A stretch of 64,000 nt of DNA, taken from assembly GCA_026075535.2 (NCBI GenBank), contig AP026546.1:930001-994000 (forward strand), read 5' to 3'. Below the pieces are notes generated by a model, which made no database searches, had not been told where the DNA came from, and saw only the letters and a program-made list of their open reading frames with translations. Within the stretch, counting starts at the first letter, position 1. Each line of letters starts with the position of its first letter. Origin of the DNA: Tricholoma matsutake. Lineage: Eukaryota; Basidiomycota; Agaricomycetes; Agaricales; Tricholomataceae. Shown here piece by piece: positions 21,645-33,766 of this stretch. The translations under genes were made by a program, and so were the position numbers.

Positions 21645-21854
21645 TTTTGGAAATCAGGCTGGGAAATGAACAGAGAAGAGATAATTCTCTGAGAGACAAG
21701 TGGGGGAAACGAGACAAGACACTTATTCTTCTTTCTCCTATACTACAACTGTATGTAACTGTTCTATAAATAAAACACACATCAAAACAGCCACTCTATT
21801 AATAATATCTGGCATCTGGCCTCAGACCATGGGCTTGGATTGCCTATCCCAACA
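21645..21854 (-). repeat. copia 5' LTR
   Basis: 210 bp, minus strand TGTTGGGATAGG..GATTTCCAAAA. Directly inside it the minus strand reads GGTTATGGGCCC, the likely tRNA-type primer-binding site. Its differences from the other LTR are mainly CG/TG/CA exchanges. Confidence 0.88.
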
Positions 21855-21859
21855 GTCCT

Positions 21860-22630
21860 TGAGTCTGGATGAGATGGTGCATAATTGTGGCCATGCAGTG
21901 GTTCCAACATGGTTCTTTCTATCTGGGGTGCTAACCATGAGAAAGGAGATCCATACAAGTACATGTCCATAACAGAATGATGTAATGCTTTGGAAACACA
22001 TGTTGAATGCATATTGTGGCTTTATGATGGAGGCAACACTCAAAATTGTTGAGTCTCTGGTCAAAGGATTAGTACTATAGATGCATGAATAAGACAGTTT
22101 AAATGAACTGTAACATTTACACACTTTCTACACCATGCATGACTGTGATGACAGTGAGACTCAGACGCACTTCAGTAAACACATCAGTGATGGATAGAGG
22201 AGAGTCCACTAAATATGTAGCAAAAGGACTGAAGGAAATCCATGGAGGAATGAGGGAGATACATGCAAAATAATAGATTTTGGCATTGTTGGAGATTGAG
22301 ATGCATCTGATCAATGTCATGCACTGTTTATTAAATCTGTTTAAATTAAGCCTAAATCTGCTCAAACTATGTAACATAGCCGCTGTGGATGGTACATAAC
22401 TAAACACATAGTAAGTGTAGATTTAAGCATTGTCATCAAGTGCAAGAATATGACACTTTGGGATATATGTGCAATTTAGGCACTTGCCTCTGAAGTGCAA
22501 CAGACCGACACCTCCTGATGAAGTGTATTCACGTAACATCCAGAGACTGTGCATACTTCAGACCCCAAGTGCTTTACTTTAACACTCACTCGTGACTCAA
22601 GTGCACAAATTCAACATTTCATTTTTGACT
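21860..22630. other. No gene recognised
   Basis: Continues the copia target sequence. A minus-strand frame (MDMYLYGSPFSWLAP, 21965 leftwards) stays open across the empty site but matches no known family. Confidence 0.35.
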
Positions 22631-23155
22631 CTACATATGCTTACAGCTATGCTGACACTTTGCCTCCCCGCATTGCTGGCATGCATGGCGAACTGCCTTC
22701 AGCAGTTTAGTATAATGACTATGCAGACCAGGATAGCAAGACTCAAAGAGATCCCAGTCCTCCTTATAGTGGACAACAAATTCTTCCTGCACAAATTGTA
22801 TGTTTCCTAACTTGACAGCTTCAGAAGCATACTCTGAAGAATCAAATGCATACCATGACTTGAGCAGTAAGAGAAGACCTTTCTCCAGAGCACCTGACTC
22901 CCAGTATTGAAGGACATCATTGAGGGTGTTTGTTTCCGGAATTCTAGAAGGATGCAGGTCTGGGTATGATGCCAGTGGTTCTAGGTCATTCGCTGCACCA
23001 TCAGTGCCAAGATGGGATTGTGGGACTGGAATGGATGCTTGATGGGCAGGGGTGAGTCTCGCTCCATTGAAGCTGCTTGTTGAGTTGACAATATTTGCTG
23101 AAGCTGCAGATTGAAATTTGGCACAGAGTTTAGGATATGCTGATAGGTTGTCCCC
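22631..23155 (-). CDS. Unknown protein exon, open frame without ATG
   Basis: A 175-codon frame is open on the minus strand from the codon after a TGA (23158-23156) to TAG 22633-22631. It has no internal methionine except near the end. Composition looks like real protein: a Ser/Pro/Ala-rich first half, then DVLQYWESGALEKGLLLLL, HYKEDWDLFESCYPGL and a Cys/His-rich end (ACQQCGEAKCQHSC). The closing Cys/His run could bind zinc. No family recognised; probably the last exon of a mobile-element gene. Confidence 0.45.
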   Translation of the reverse strand, partial: GDNLSAYPKLCAKFQSAASANIVNSTSSFNGARLTPAHQASIPVPQSHLGTDGAANDLEPLASYPDLHPSRIPETNTLNDVLQYWESGALEKGLLLLLKSWYAFDSSEYASEAVKLGNIQFVQEEFVVHYKEDWDLFESCYPGLHSHYTKLLKAVRHACQQCGEAKCQHSCKHM

Positions 23156-23159
23156 TCAG

Positions 23160-25125
23160 CTCAAAGGGCGATTCACCATTTCAACCACATTCTAATCACA
23201 TTGGCTAACTCCTATGATGTCCCAGATGCAGTGCGACCCAGTCTATTGATTGTGATATCATATCGACTGCGTCGAAACATCACCAGCGACATCAATCGTA
23301 CTGAGCGCACAACCTTAGGACTACCTCGAAAGCCCCTGAGATCCCTCTGAATGAACATTGAACATCCCCAATCAACTTTGAACAACCATGACCATGATCG
23401 AACATCGTTGATCATCATCAACCATCATCGAGCGCTGTTGATCGATATTGAGAAACTTTAAGTGACATCCGGCGCCGCATTTGTTATCTAAATGGTGGAA
23501 TACCATGCACCAGGAAGTATTCCAACTCATGCTCAAACCTGCTGATAGTAGGTCAGCCTCGTTCCAAGTCCCTATCGTGTACAGAACTCGCTGGACAGAT
23601 TATTTCCAGGCTTAGCGCAGTTTATACACAAAGGACAGCTTCTTTTTAGTTCTATACCCTTTATTACTCCTTCATCATATGATATATCTCTTTCTTGTTC
23701 AGATTCCAGTCTCATGTCTTAACTCATATCTTTTGCCTCATGTTCTACACATGTTTCTTATACCATTTTAGGAAGTTTCTTTAAAACATATCCAACTCTG
23801 TATTATCTACTTTGGAAATACAAGAAATTGTCTTCACATATCACCTCGTATACAGTTCTAAGCATCCAATCTATCCTCTAAAACAATCTAAGCTTCTATG
23901 AGTTTTCTTGATCAATGAGAAACCTCTGTGATCATTGTCATCCTTGATCTTCCTTCGATCCTCTTATTGTTAGCACTAGTAACCATTCCAACACTTCATA
24001 GCCATCAGCTACAACCTTCATATACTATCGATCCACCAAAAGTCCTTAGACCTCACACATTGACTCTTGATGATAAACATCGTTTGCCATCAATCTCATC
24101 AATCATCCTCGATATTGATTGATACTCCATCGGACCGCACCAAACACCTTTGTCTCTTATAGAACTACCTTTACGACTAATATCAACTAGTCGTCTTCCC
24201 ATAGGTTGGACCATGAACATTTGGAACGTCTCACACCCTTCCTCTGACTCGTCCAAATATCATTGGTTGCCTTATCAGCTGTTTTGGTGGTTTTCCCGGG
24301 TTGAGTATCATCATTTTTGGAGCCCACTGTGAGGATTTCATCATTGGACCAAGCTCGACTTCCTCAGCTCAGGCCAACACAAGTGAGAAACCTTCATATC
24401 GATACTTGCCATGCCTTTAAATCTATCAAACAATCGGGAGATATTCTAATTCCTGTTTCTGAAGCAGAATCTACTCATCCTAGACTATTTCCTTCACCCA
24501 TCTCATTGCCTTCAACATCATCATCTACTTCCTCATCCTCATCATCAACCTCTTTGTTCATCCTTCCAACAACTTTGACACCTCTACCATCCTTTACTCA
24601 AGTCTTAACCCCTATAGAGTCATCGCACTCATGACTACACAAACCGCTATGTACTGGGTGCAGGGCACAATACTCCTGATAGGGTATTATGTAAGTATGT
24701 TGGAAGTATGTTGGTGGTGGACTACCATACCCTCATATCAGTAACAAGTAAGTATTGTAACATTATGCTGGATTTCCTATCCAGAATTGGCAAAATACTT
24801 CCCAGTTACTGTCAATATAACATTTGAATACCTCTGGTAGACTATTGAAGACAAGGCACAAAATAATTTTCATGTACTGAGGACGCAGTATCTTACTGGT
24901 ATTGACATAGTTTAACTCTGTATTTCCAACATACCATTCATAATATTGTTAGGATAACATCAAGATACTTTGCCAGGGATATGCAGGAGGTATGCAAATA
25001 GTATAGTAGTCTGAGGATTTTCAGGTCATAGTATCAATATTACCACCATACTGGTAGGAAACATTTAGGATACCAGGCCAGCAGTAATCAAGAAATATAG
25101 AGGAAATAGATAGAATACTTCTACA
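23160..25125. other. Low-complexity intergenic DNA
   Basis: 23340-23460 is rich in CATC/GATG words; 23900-24640 is C/T-rich. A plus-strand 105-codon Ser/Thr/Pro-rich frame at 24317-24634 is probably a composition artefact. 24650-25125 holds AT-rich sequence with many TACTGG/CCAGTA words. No gene is supported. Confidence 0.35.
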
Positions 25126-25656
25126 TCAGTATCCTGACTGTATGGTAGAGTAAAACAGGTGGCAAAGTGTTCTTCCTAGTGAACAATTGACGCGTCTCCA
25201 AATTGCCTGTTTATTGAATGAACAGTGGTTGCAAACTTGTTTGTTGATTGACCATGCCTGCTGAGACAAGGATGCTTGCAGCAGTTCATCTATTCGTCCA
25301 ACAAACTCCAAGACATAGTCTTGCTTTGTACATGAGCCTCGGTAAGTCAATCAATGTCAGAAACTGACCATGCCAATCCATGGCTGAACTGGCTCATCGG
25401 CCACCTGAGGTTCTTGCATATCCCATTGTGGAGCAAGACCTGGATTGTCATGGATACCAGCTGAACTCGATTCACCACGTTCTTCTGTAACCGGAGGCAA
25501 GGGAACCTTGATATGCTTCATTTTTGGTTTATGTCTCATGTTGACCTCAACTTCCTTATGTGTGACAGTATCCACCACACCATCATCATCCTCATGCAGG
25601 GTGGCATTGTTCTTTGATTGTCTCTTTCACTTGTAAGGAGTTCTTCTCGGGCTCAT
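25126..25656 (-). pseudogene. KDZ-type transposase, N-terminal fragment
   Basis: Starts at ATG 25656 (MSPRRTPYK). An in-frame TGA follows at codon 10, where a basic run suggests former arginine, then the frame continues through a lysine-rich stretch (HKPKMKHIKVPLPP). A second part reads YRGSCTKQDYVLEFVGRIDELLQ followed by CNHCSFNKQAIWRRVNCSLG and a further Cys, resembling the CxC cysteine cluster N-terminal of fungal KDZ (Kyakuja-Dileera-Zisupton) transposases. The match ends near 25150, so the catalytic part is missing here. The family call rests on recognising the N-terminal pattern. Confidence 0.6.
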
Positions 25657-26395
25657 GATGATTGGGGGGAATCAATTGCATTGATGGGCTATTTATTGTA
25701 CTATTGACCTCATGTTATCCTCATGTGATCCTCATGCCAAATGACGAGTGAAACCCAATGACAAGGACAATTCCTTCCTCCACATCAATCCCCTCCAATG
25801 CCACCTGAGCCATCAAAGAACCCAGGACACAGACAGTACCAGAAGGGGAGCTGATGAAATATGGTCGAAGAGCAGAAGATCATCGAGCCTTATAAAGATG
25901 GATTTCGATCTCAGGAATCAAAAGCTGCCCGATTGCAAATACTCAAGACTGACATTCTCCCCACCATATTTAATTACTGGGCATGAATTGAGATGACCCC
26001 AATAGATCCAGAGGAGAGTCGCATGCGTGCCAAGGTCGGGTATCATCCCATTCAATGTTGTATTATTGATCACATTGCCAGGAACTAACAAACTGGCTTT
26101 CAAACAACTGGCAAATGATGAAAGGCTCCTCAAGGAAGTCAAACAACTTCAAAGTGAAGCGATCAGAAGTGATCTGGAGCTTACACCAGGACTGAGTTTG
26201 GAAAGAGATTGGAGATATATTAGGTGTTCAGGATGCATCCACAAGTATGCCTGGATGGTTCCAGATCTGACTGCCAGCCATCAAGAGGGTTTTTGAAAGC
26301 ATGACTGCAGAGGAAAAGGCAGTGCTTGAGGCTGAGCAGGAGAAAATGGAGGGGGAAGGTTATCCAGAGAAAACAAAGTGAATGTATAACCTGTT
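25657..26395. other. No known gene; weak plus-strand frames
   Basis: Open frames at 25748-25996 and 26027-26296 (+) are not recognisable. The second contains a leucine/lysine-rich segment (QLANDERLLKEVKQLQSEA) that could be an exon fragment. Confidence 0.3.
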
Positions 26396-26456
26396 GCCAT
26401 TCCCATTCTCATTCCCGTTGCCATTCCCATTGCCATTCCCATTCCTGATGATGTTA
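26396..26456 (+). repeat. 6-bp minisatellite
   Basis: Imperfect tandem array of CCATTC / CCGTTG / CCATTG units, about ten copies. The opposite strand reads as a Gly-Asn repeat. Confidence 0.75.
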
Positions 26457-26749
26457 TTGATGTTTTGCAGTTGAGCAGAGAAGAACCTGGTTAAGTGTGT
26501 GGAGGAGACTGCACAACAACAGTGGCTAGAAATGGGGGTGCTATCTGTGACATTCACAGCCTACACTGCACCTGATGGTTTGATGGTTGTTGATGTCTGA
26601 GTGAAAATCTTCCACTGCTGTTGCCGCTGCCATTGCTGATCCTGCTCCCGATCACAGTCACAAAAATGTTTCATCGTTGATGGCCACCCCTGCATGATCC
26701 TTCATAGACACATATAATAATGAGATCACAGAGCTCAAGCACCACTTCA

Positions 26750-29700
26750 TGGGCTATATCAAGGCTTTACATGCATCAGACATTGCTTCAAGGTCAACAG
26801 CACATGGTGACTCAACGCAAATCCGACTTGAGATGACTAGCAATGGGTTCCCTATCCTACCCACACCATGGAAAGGCTCACTGTACAAGAAAGAAGAGCT
26901 GGAGGAATGGTTTAAGCTGTATGTTGGGCAGCATTACAGTATGATCACTTCCTTTTCAATGAGTTGTTACTTATCTGCATGCAGAACTAGCGAACAATGG
27001 TTATACTTGCCATGTCCCATTCACAGCAATTGCCGAGGACACATCAACATTCATCAATCCAGAATATTGGTGATTGGAGGTCTTGAGTTGCCATGTATTC
27101 TTCCACACCCAGCAAATAACACAGTAGCGAGTGTTGCTACCATCAAGAATACCCCCAATAACTTTTGTCATTGTTGACAACTCAGCAACTTTTGCCTTCT
27201 TGTCTTCCTGTGTTCTGAGATATAGGGCATGATCCAGATGCAGTGACAGGATCCAGGCAGTGAATTTTGCTGTGGGAGAATAACTTGAGTCCTTGGACCA
27301 GATGATGGGGGAGTGGGGCCCAAGACACTCTAGTCAAGCAAAGCTAGCATAGTATCATCCCAACCTCCAATATCATAATCAGGACTTGGATCACAGACCA
27401 GTTGCAACAGCTTTTGGATGCTACCACCAATGGATGGTTAGGATTGCAGTTGTCACAATTGGCTGCATCATAGAGATCAGCACACCAGACAAGTTTACCA
27501 TCCATGACCTCTGAAACAATAAACCGTCTGCATTCTGCTCCATTTGTAACATAATTGGTGCCTGGTATAATACCAGCAGGGTCGATGGTATTTTCAGGTG
27601 GTGGAATAAATGTGTTGCAATAGTCAATCAAAAAGACATGTGCTGGTGCACCACTGCGTCCAGCTCAGCCACCACCTTGCACAAAGTTTGTCAATCCATA
27701 AGGCATCTCCAGAAAAATTACAGTGTCAAAGTGGGAATTGTCAATGCCCTGAATAAATCCTGTTGTTGCTACCATCCACCAGTGACCAGGAACATTCCTG
27801 TTCCATCTGTCTTGGAAGTCCTTGCAATCATCTTCTTTCATGTCCAAGTGACACTTGGTATTGCCAAAGAATGCACCAAGTGTATCCACTTCAGTGTGAG
27901 ACAGGCAAAAAAATGATTCCTTGGATGTTTCAGTCCATGTCTCCTTCTCCACCAGCTTCACAAGATCAAGGAGAACATCATTGGCTTTTTGGACTCTCTG
28001 CTCCACATGCAACACATGATACATGAGATTTCTTCAGTTTGTTGGCTTGCAGATGATGAGGGTAAAGCAAGGCAGATACACCAGTTGAAGATAATAATAT
28101 TCCAAGTATACAGCCAGTGTTGCAGTCAGGAAAATCTTTTGCACCAGATACTGGGCCAACTCATTGATGGCATCAAACATTTTCCAATACTTGTCACAAG
28201 TGGAAACTTGATGACATTTGTCAACAACAAAATGTTGGACTGAGTTTTCATTATCCCGGTACCAGCTATTTCAATTAATTTAGTTCAACAAATCATCACA
28301 TTTGATTAAATTCATACTATTTAAATTTATAAATTGCAAGACTTTTGATTGCAAGTAAAATCAATGCTGTGTCCTTAATGACCTAGTCACTGATATCAAC
28401 AGTCCATTGTGCACATGAAATATTGAATTTCATTGCCTTGTCTAATGTTTCCATGAGGAGTGATTTTTTTGGTATAATTACCAATGTCTTCTTAACTGTG
28501 CCATCTGGTGCTGTATCAACAGTTGCAGCAAAGGCTGGAAGAAGGAATACCAAACTCTTTCCACCTCTGGTAGGAAGAATACCAATAAAGTTTTGAGTCC
28601 CAGCAAGAGCCAATTCAACCATTCACTGTTGACCTTTGGAACGAAACTTGGGCTCTGCAATATCTTTGTAAAGCTGCTTCAGATAATGAAGGGCTGTTTT
28701 ACTATGCAGTGCCAAATCGATATCTATTGGATCTGACACAAGAGTATCAGAGCTGGAAAGTGGTGGAAGTTGTGGCATAAGCTGTGTCCCAGCAGGTGGT
28801 TCAGCAACAGTAGGCAAATTGATGTCCATGAAAGTGTCTGTAGCTGAGAGGGTTATTGAAGGTTGCTGGGAAACTGGAATGCAGAGAGAACCCTGATGTG
28901 ACAGAACTTCAGCAATACCAGCAGCAACCCATGACTGAATAATTTCCTCCATTTCAAATTTTATTGAATGAACTGCACTTCCAACACTTGCAGAAATAAT
29001 GGCAGCAAGTCTGTCCTCATCAAGATGTGCTGCTGGCACTGGTTGAACAGCTTGAATAGCAGTTGAGTGGTCTGAAGAATGAAGTGGGATGTAGATATCA
29101 CTGCTTTGCTGCTTCTGTCAGATATCCAAGGGAAGAAGAGCCTTTTCCAGGTGCAAACTGAGTCAATCTCCACCACCACTCTGAGATATGTCCAAAATGG
29201 AACATCAAGTCTGAAGATGGAGTGGTAAGGTAAGACGATTGAACACCATATCAGTGCCGATCAGCTAAAGCTCTGTAGCCTCTTTGTTTGATCAAAGCAT
29301 CATCCTCCTCCTCAAGTTCTAGCTCGTATTCTGTGCCAAGATATCCATGAGCAACAACAACAGATTGACGATAACCTCTAATGCCTATACTACATTTAAA
29401 ATGCAGTTCAGTCCAGTGCTTGAACTGAAGATAGAACTGTGACTCTAGTAGGTGCTGTCCATTGATGGCATATAAATATTTGTGATAGAGGGAGGCAACT
29501 TCTTTTCCCCACAGTCTTCAGGCAAAGTTGATTTCCACAGGGTGGATTATCAAAAGATGAATTTTGTACAGCTGACAGAGCTCCAGTGGATGTTTCACTG
29601 GAATGAACTCCTCATGTTGGATAAGTGTTTCTGGCTTGACATGTCATACAATGAGCCACAGATCGCCATGGTTGTAAAATATGTTATATCCATGAAGTCC

Positions 29701-31736
29701 ATTGTGAAACCTGAAGTTGCAGAGTTCTGTGATCTGGCATGGCTGTCCAGGGACAGTATGATGAAGATTGGCCATCTCCTGATCTAGTTCTCCAGCTGTT
29801 CACATCCATGACAGTTGCCATGCAGAATTCCAGATAAGTGTTTGATCAACTACCATCTTGCAGGGTGAATCCCCACTTGTGTTGCTCATTAAATACTTCA
29901 TGAGAGCCTCTGAGTCCACTCCTTTGAAAGAATTGACCCATGAATATCCATATTTGGTATCAGTCATATTGTTGACAAAGTTGTTGGGGAGTTCAATTGA
30001 GAAATCCTTCCCTCGACATAGAACTTTCACCAGATGCAGTTGTTGTAAGCACTGCACAAGCCAGCTAGCCAGTCATCAAGATGCATGGTCTTATCCTTGT
30101 ATGTTACTTGCATTGCATCTGAAGAAAGAGTGGTAGTGGGTGGAGATGCTTTTGCAAATGCAAGCACTGATGCAAAATGCTGATACTCCAGAACAGTGTT
30201 GAAAGGATGAAGGCCACCAGTCTTGATGTTTAAGTTGCAATAATATTCAACCACACTAGTAAATAAATATGAAGAATTAGTATATGACATTCCATATAAT
30301 TAATAAAAGCGGCTTACACATATAGACTCTCTGATGGAAAATCTTTACAATGAAGATAGCCTTGATACAATGTAACACCACAACAATGATACTCCAGCTT
30401 TGACAATATTCCTGTGAGTTCAGAGGCCTCAACAAAGCTTCCCTCTGGTTTTAAAGCATATAAAGCAAGCCAACATTCAAGAATCATTGACCATTTGTTG
30501 TCCTCGTGTATTGATGACTGCACTGAAAGCAATGGATAGATAAATGCATGGAAAATTGGAATGTGTTCAAGAGTCAGAGTCTGTTTCAAGCAGGATTCCA
30601 GGGCAATTACATGCTGAGCATAATTTGGTGGCAAGGGAACTGGTAGTTGGATTGATGACCTTTATAAACTTCCAAAACAGCACATGCCAAGCTGTGTAAA
30701 GAATATGCATATGTGCATTGAGTGTCATTTGTAAGATGATATTGCCATGGCTGAACCTTTGCTGTACACTGATAGGTGACAAGTTATAAAATGTCAGTGA
30801 TAGGAACAGCAGCAGGGACTCACTGAGGATATTCCACAAGTATACATCTTACTTGCATACTTGAATTTTTGGCAATATCAACAATTGCCAACATATAATG
30901 CCACACTAGCTTCCACAATGGACATTTTGTATATTGGGTGGGATGTGCAAGGGTTGCCAAAGTTCTGTATTTTCCTTTGTCTGTTATGTAGGTCTCCAAG
31001 TGTTCATACCACCTTGTTTGATACAACAGTGGACGGATTTCACATGGTGCAGCTGGGATTGTAACATCAAAAGTTTCATAAGTAGGCACTTCCTTCCTCA
31101 TATAAATATCAAAGAGTGGAGTTGAATTAGGAATTGGAGGATGAACCTGAAAGTACCGGCAGTTGATATGAGGGAAGAATGTTTGGACATGTCCTCTGTG
31201 GTAATGCTCGTCAAGTGAGATATCATTTGATGATCGATGGTTGGCACTCCAATAGTTCAAAAAAGAGCATGAGGTTAAAGCACCATACTTACACAGATTG
31301 CAACAATAGGCATCGCAATGAATCTGGAGAAGCTCCACAGGCTGGCAGTTGGGGGGTGGAGAGATTGAAGTCTGGGTTGTGACATTCAATTTGGTGATGA
31401 GATTATTCCAGTGCACTTTCTTATCCTGTGTTGAAGAGATATTATGCTGGCTATTTGCATGCCCCAGAGCACTGCCAGGGATAACTGCAAACTCACAGGC
31501 AACACAGATTAAGTTACAGTGGGTTTTGTGAAACTGATAGCCAAAATAATCCAGGATTGGATGAGAGGCCAAGGCTGAGAGCCCAGAGGAACCTGATGGA
31601 ACCTGATGCTCCACAGATGCATTTCCAGTAAGAGGAGATTGAGAAATAGGTGAGAACTTGCAACAGTGTCTTTGAATGGGTGATATCTGTGAGTTTTTAT
31701 AACAGGCTGTGAAGCTTGCTTGCCACTTGAAGACAT
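26750..31736 (-). pseudogene. OrsD-like / RecQ-type helicase composite gene
   Basis: One long degenerate minus-strand gene starting at ATG 31736 (MSSSGKQASQP). The N-terminal part (31560-31300) has two CxxC..HxxxxH pairs, LICVACEFAVIPG..H..H and CCNLCKYGALTSC..NH, like the OrsD (DUF3505) region. The middle part (30630-29050) has long readable exons, including IRGYRQSVVVAHGYLG. The C-terminal part is a RecQ-family ATPase: GILPTRGGKSLVFLLP (Walker A, about 28580), VVDKCHQV (motif II, about 28215), IFLTATL (motif III, about 28125), WMVATTGFIQGIDN and EMPYGLTNFVQGGG (motifs V-VI, about 27700), then a CRRFIVSEV / CDNC tail (about 27530). Several residues are non-functional: PTRGGKS for PTGGGKS, DKCH for DE-H, QGGGWAE for QGGGRAG. 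Many stops interrupt it. Confidence 0.8.
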
Positions 31737-31739
31737 GGC

Positions 31740-32120
31740 ACTGATATGAAAGTTGAGTGTTTTAAAAAGAGAAGGAATAAAGATGATTACCCATAAAAGG
31801 ACCTAGGTTGTTGAGAGAATTGTTTAGAATGAAGAAGGAGAGATAAAGAGATAAAGAGTGCAGGGATAAGGCCACAATTAGAAGTCAATAGAAAATATGA
31901 TAAATGAAAGAGAAAAATAAAGATAAAATGAACAGAAAACTAAAGGGGGCATGGGAGTGTTCCAAAGAAAGATAGATTTGAGCTCAGCCATATATATATG
32001 TCAGCTTATGTAATATCATGTGATACCTGAAAATTTTTCAACCACAACAATGATGCCCCTGTACAAAGATATACTTGGAGTGCACAATAAAACTTTTGTT
32101 ATTAACAACACCAAGTCTAG
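31740..32120. other. Upstream region of the helicase pseudogene, no gene
   Basis: A/G-rich sequence with AGATAAAGAG repeats (about 31830-31930) and TATATATATG near 31990. No coding region. Confidence 0.4.
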
Positions 32121-33169
32121 CTAGTGATGTGTATGCTTGTGTTTTGGACTAAATAGATGCTTCACATCTTTGCGCTTCATGGAATCCTTTTTTTGTTTGA
32201 CAAGCTTCTTCAAATGGTTTGTCAAGTCATTGGGTGAGACCTGTAAGATAATGTGGCATTCTTCATGAGAGAGTCCAAGATAAGCAGTCAAAATGTGTCA
32301 TGCATCACTGGTATTCAGTCCTGACAATGTTGTTGTCTGAGGTTTCAGGATATGTGAAGCTTCCATCTGTAAACTGGAAATAACCTGTTGCTCTGTTGGA
32401 GTTGCTGATGGACTGTGAGGTGTGGAAGAGGATGGAAACAGTAGAGGTGTTAGAGATCGCCTGCATATTGGGGTTCTTGGTAACTTTTCAGCCAAGTCAT
32501 CCTGATTATCTTCATTGGGTTGTTCATTGAGCAGAGACTGTTACCCGGTCCTCTGACTCTGGTGCTTGTTTATCACTTTCATCATCCTTTGCTTGGTCTT
32601 TCCTCTTTCTCTTTTCACACCTCAGCTGACCAATAACATCCTTTTGCTTATTGTGACCATTTGACTTTTTTGTGGTTTTACAGGCATGTATGCCTCCTCC
32701 TCCTCCTCCTCCTCCTCCTCCTCCTCCTCCTCTTCTTCCTCGTCATTGTTGTTGTTGTCTGCCACCTGCTTATCTGACTCAAGCTGGTCTATTTCTTCAT
32801 CAAGAGCATTTGAATTATGAAGTGAAGTAATGGATGGTGCTTCATCGTCTGGTTGCTTTTCAAATAAGCCAGCATTGTCATCATCAGTTCCTGGCACTTG
32901 GAAGTCTCCAAGCTCCACTGGTCTCTTGGCAGTGGTGTTGTTATCATCTCCACTGCTGTCTTCACTGTCACTGTCACTTTCATCATCACTTTTACTGTCA
33001 GTTTCACATGTTGCACAATGTGGATGTGTGGGCAATAAGGCTTGCAGCTCATGGTTGGAGCTGGACTCCATATGCTGGGTGTGGATGGCTTTTGAGATAA
33101 CTTGGTAGAAGGGTTTTCCATTGATGTGGGAGGGTTACTGGATGTGGGTTTGTCTTGTTTCTCCAAAAG
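32121..33169 (-). pseudogene. Acidic low-complexity protein, C-terminal part (split by gypsy-2)
   Basis: Continues the frame that starts at 39629, after removal of gypsy-2 and one GTCAC. Visible parts are a Ser/Pro-rich region (SIWSPAPTM), a highly acidic region (DSKSDDESDSDSED and about 17 consecutive Glu encoded by CTC-CTC triplets, 32695-32745), then PRTPICRRSLTPLLF and a basic C-terminus (LKKLVKQKKDSMKRKD) to TAG 32123-32121. There is a frame change near 33065 and a TGA after LNTSDA (32298). Function unknown. Confidence 0.5.
32695..32760 (+). repeat. (TCC)n microsatellite
   Basis: About 14 TCC triplets, then TTC and TTG triplets. It encodes poly-Glu and poly-Asn in the minus-strand frame. 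Confidence 0.85.
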
Positions 33170-33174
33170 GTCAC
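33170..33174. repeat. gypsy-2 target-site duplication, left copy
   Basis: GTCAC, repeated at 39165-39169. Confidence 0.88.
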
Positions 33175-33600
33175 TGTAAGGGGACTAGGGGGGTGCCCTG
33201 TGTGTTTTTCCTATTTTTTATGTTCGTCCCATATTTTTCCCCACCTCATTTCCTTCTATTCTTCATTTTCTATGATTTTTCCGGATTTTATTACTAATTT
33301 TCCCTTGCTATCATGTTTGTATATGTTGACACTTTTATATTTAGAGGCGGAGTACCCCTTCCGACACATACCCCTTGGTATGATGTCATTCAGCGGCCTT
33401 GATCCGCCTATCTCCGCCTTTTTCTATTTTTAGGTTATATTTGATTTTTGTCGTCTTCACATATACTGGGCATCAGCAAGGGGATCCTTAGAGTTTTCTC
33501 TGCGGATTTCCCTTTGCTAGGTGCGCCCCCAATCCCTGTATTATGTAGCATAATTTTAACTTCGGATTTCCCTTTGCTAGAGGCTTAGGTTGCCCTTATA
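33175..33600 (+). repeat. gypsy-2 5' LTR
   Basis: 426 bp, begins TGTAAGGGG, ends CCCTTATA. It carries two copies of CGGATTTCCCTTTGCTAG near its end; the other LTR has lost the 60 bp between them. AGAGTTTTCT at 33490-33499 is the inferred transcript start. Confidence 0.93.
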
Positions 33601-33602
33601 GT

Positions 33603-33612
33603 AGAAAACTCT
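33603..33612 (+). promoter_or_regulatory. gypsy-2 primer-binding site, self-priming type
   Basis: AGAAAACTCT, two bases inside the 5' LTR. It is perfectly complementary to AGAGTTTTCT at 33490-33499 within the LTR, about 29 bases downstream of an ATATACT. Same geometry as in gypsy-1. Confidence 0.7.
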
Positions 33613-33766
33613 CCCCTAAGGCCCGAAAATCGCGAACGCACTGCCCAAGATAGGCAGGTACGGACTGGACGACGCTTCCCAAAGCTCCACGGAGTCCCTA
33701 CACACCGTTCCAGATACTCTCGCCTTTATTACGCCGCCATTTTCGCCAAATGCGCTCCCTAGCGAC

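Larger units (their letters stand above)
16497..21854 (-). mobile_element. Ty1/copia retrotransposon, complete, with rearranged 3' LTR
   Basis: A 5,358-bp element on the minus strand, flanked by the 5-bp duplication GTCCT (16492-16496 and 21855-21859). The 5' LTR is 210 bp (21645-21854). The 3' LTR region totals 210 LTR bases plus a 14-base polypurine tract, but 182 bp of it is inverted (16539-16720). Order gag, PR, IN, RT, RNase H is the copia order. A 436-bp MITE is nested at 18717-19152. Several stops and frameshifts make it non-autonomous. Confidence 0.93.

Noticed and set aside
16453..21972. Short conserved ORF reading METRQDTYSSFS at both copia ends
   Set aside because: It is only the LTR read on its antisense strand. 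Its occurrence in opposite orientations led to the LTR inversion finding, not to a gene.
24650..25125. MITE with TACTGG/CCAGTA ends
   Set aside because: Words such as CTACCATAC recur inverted, but no clean terminal repeat or duplication could be set.
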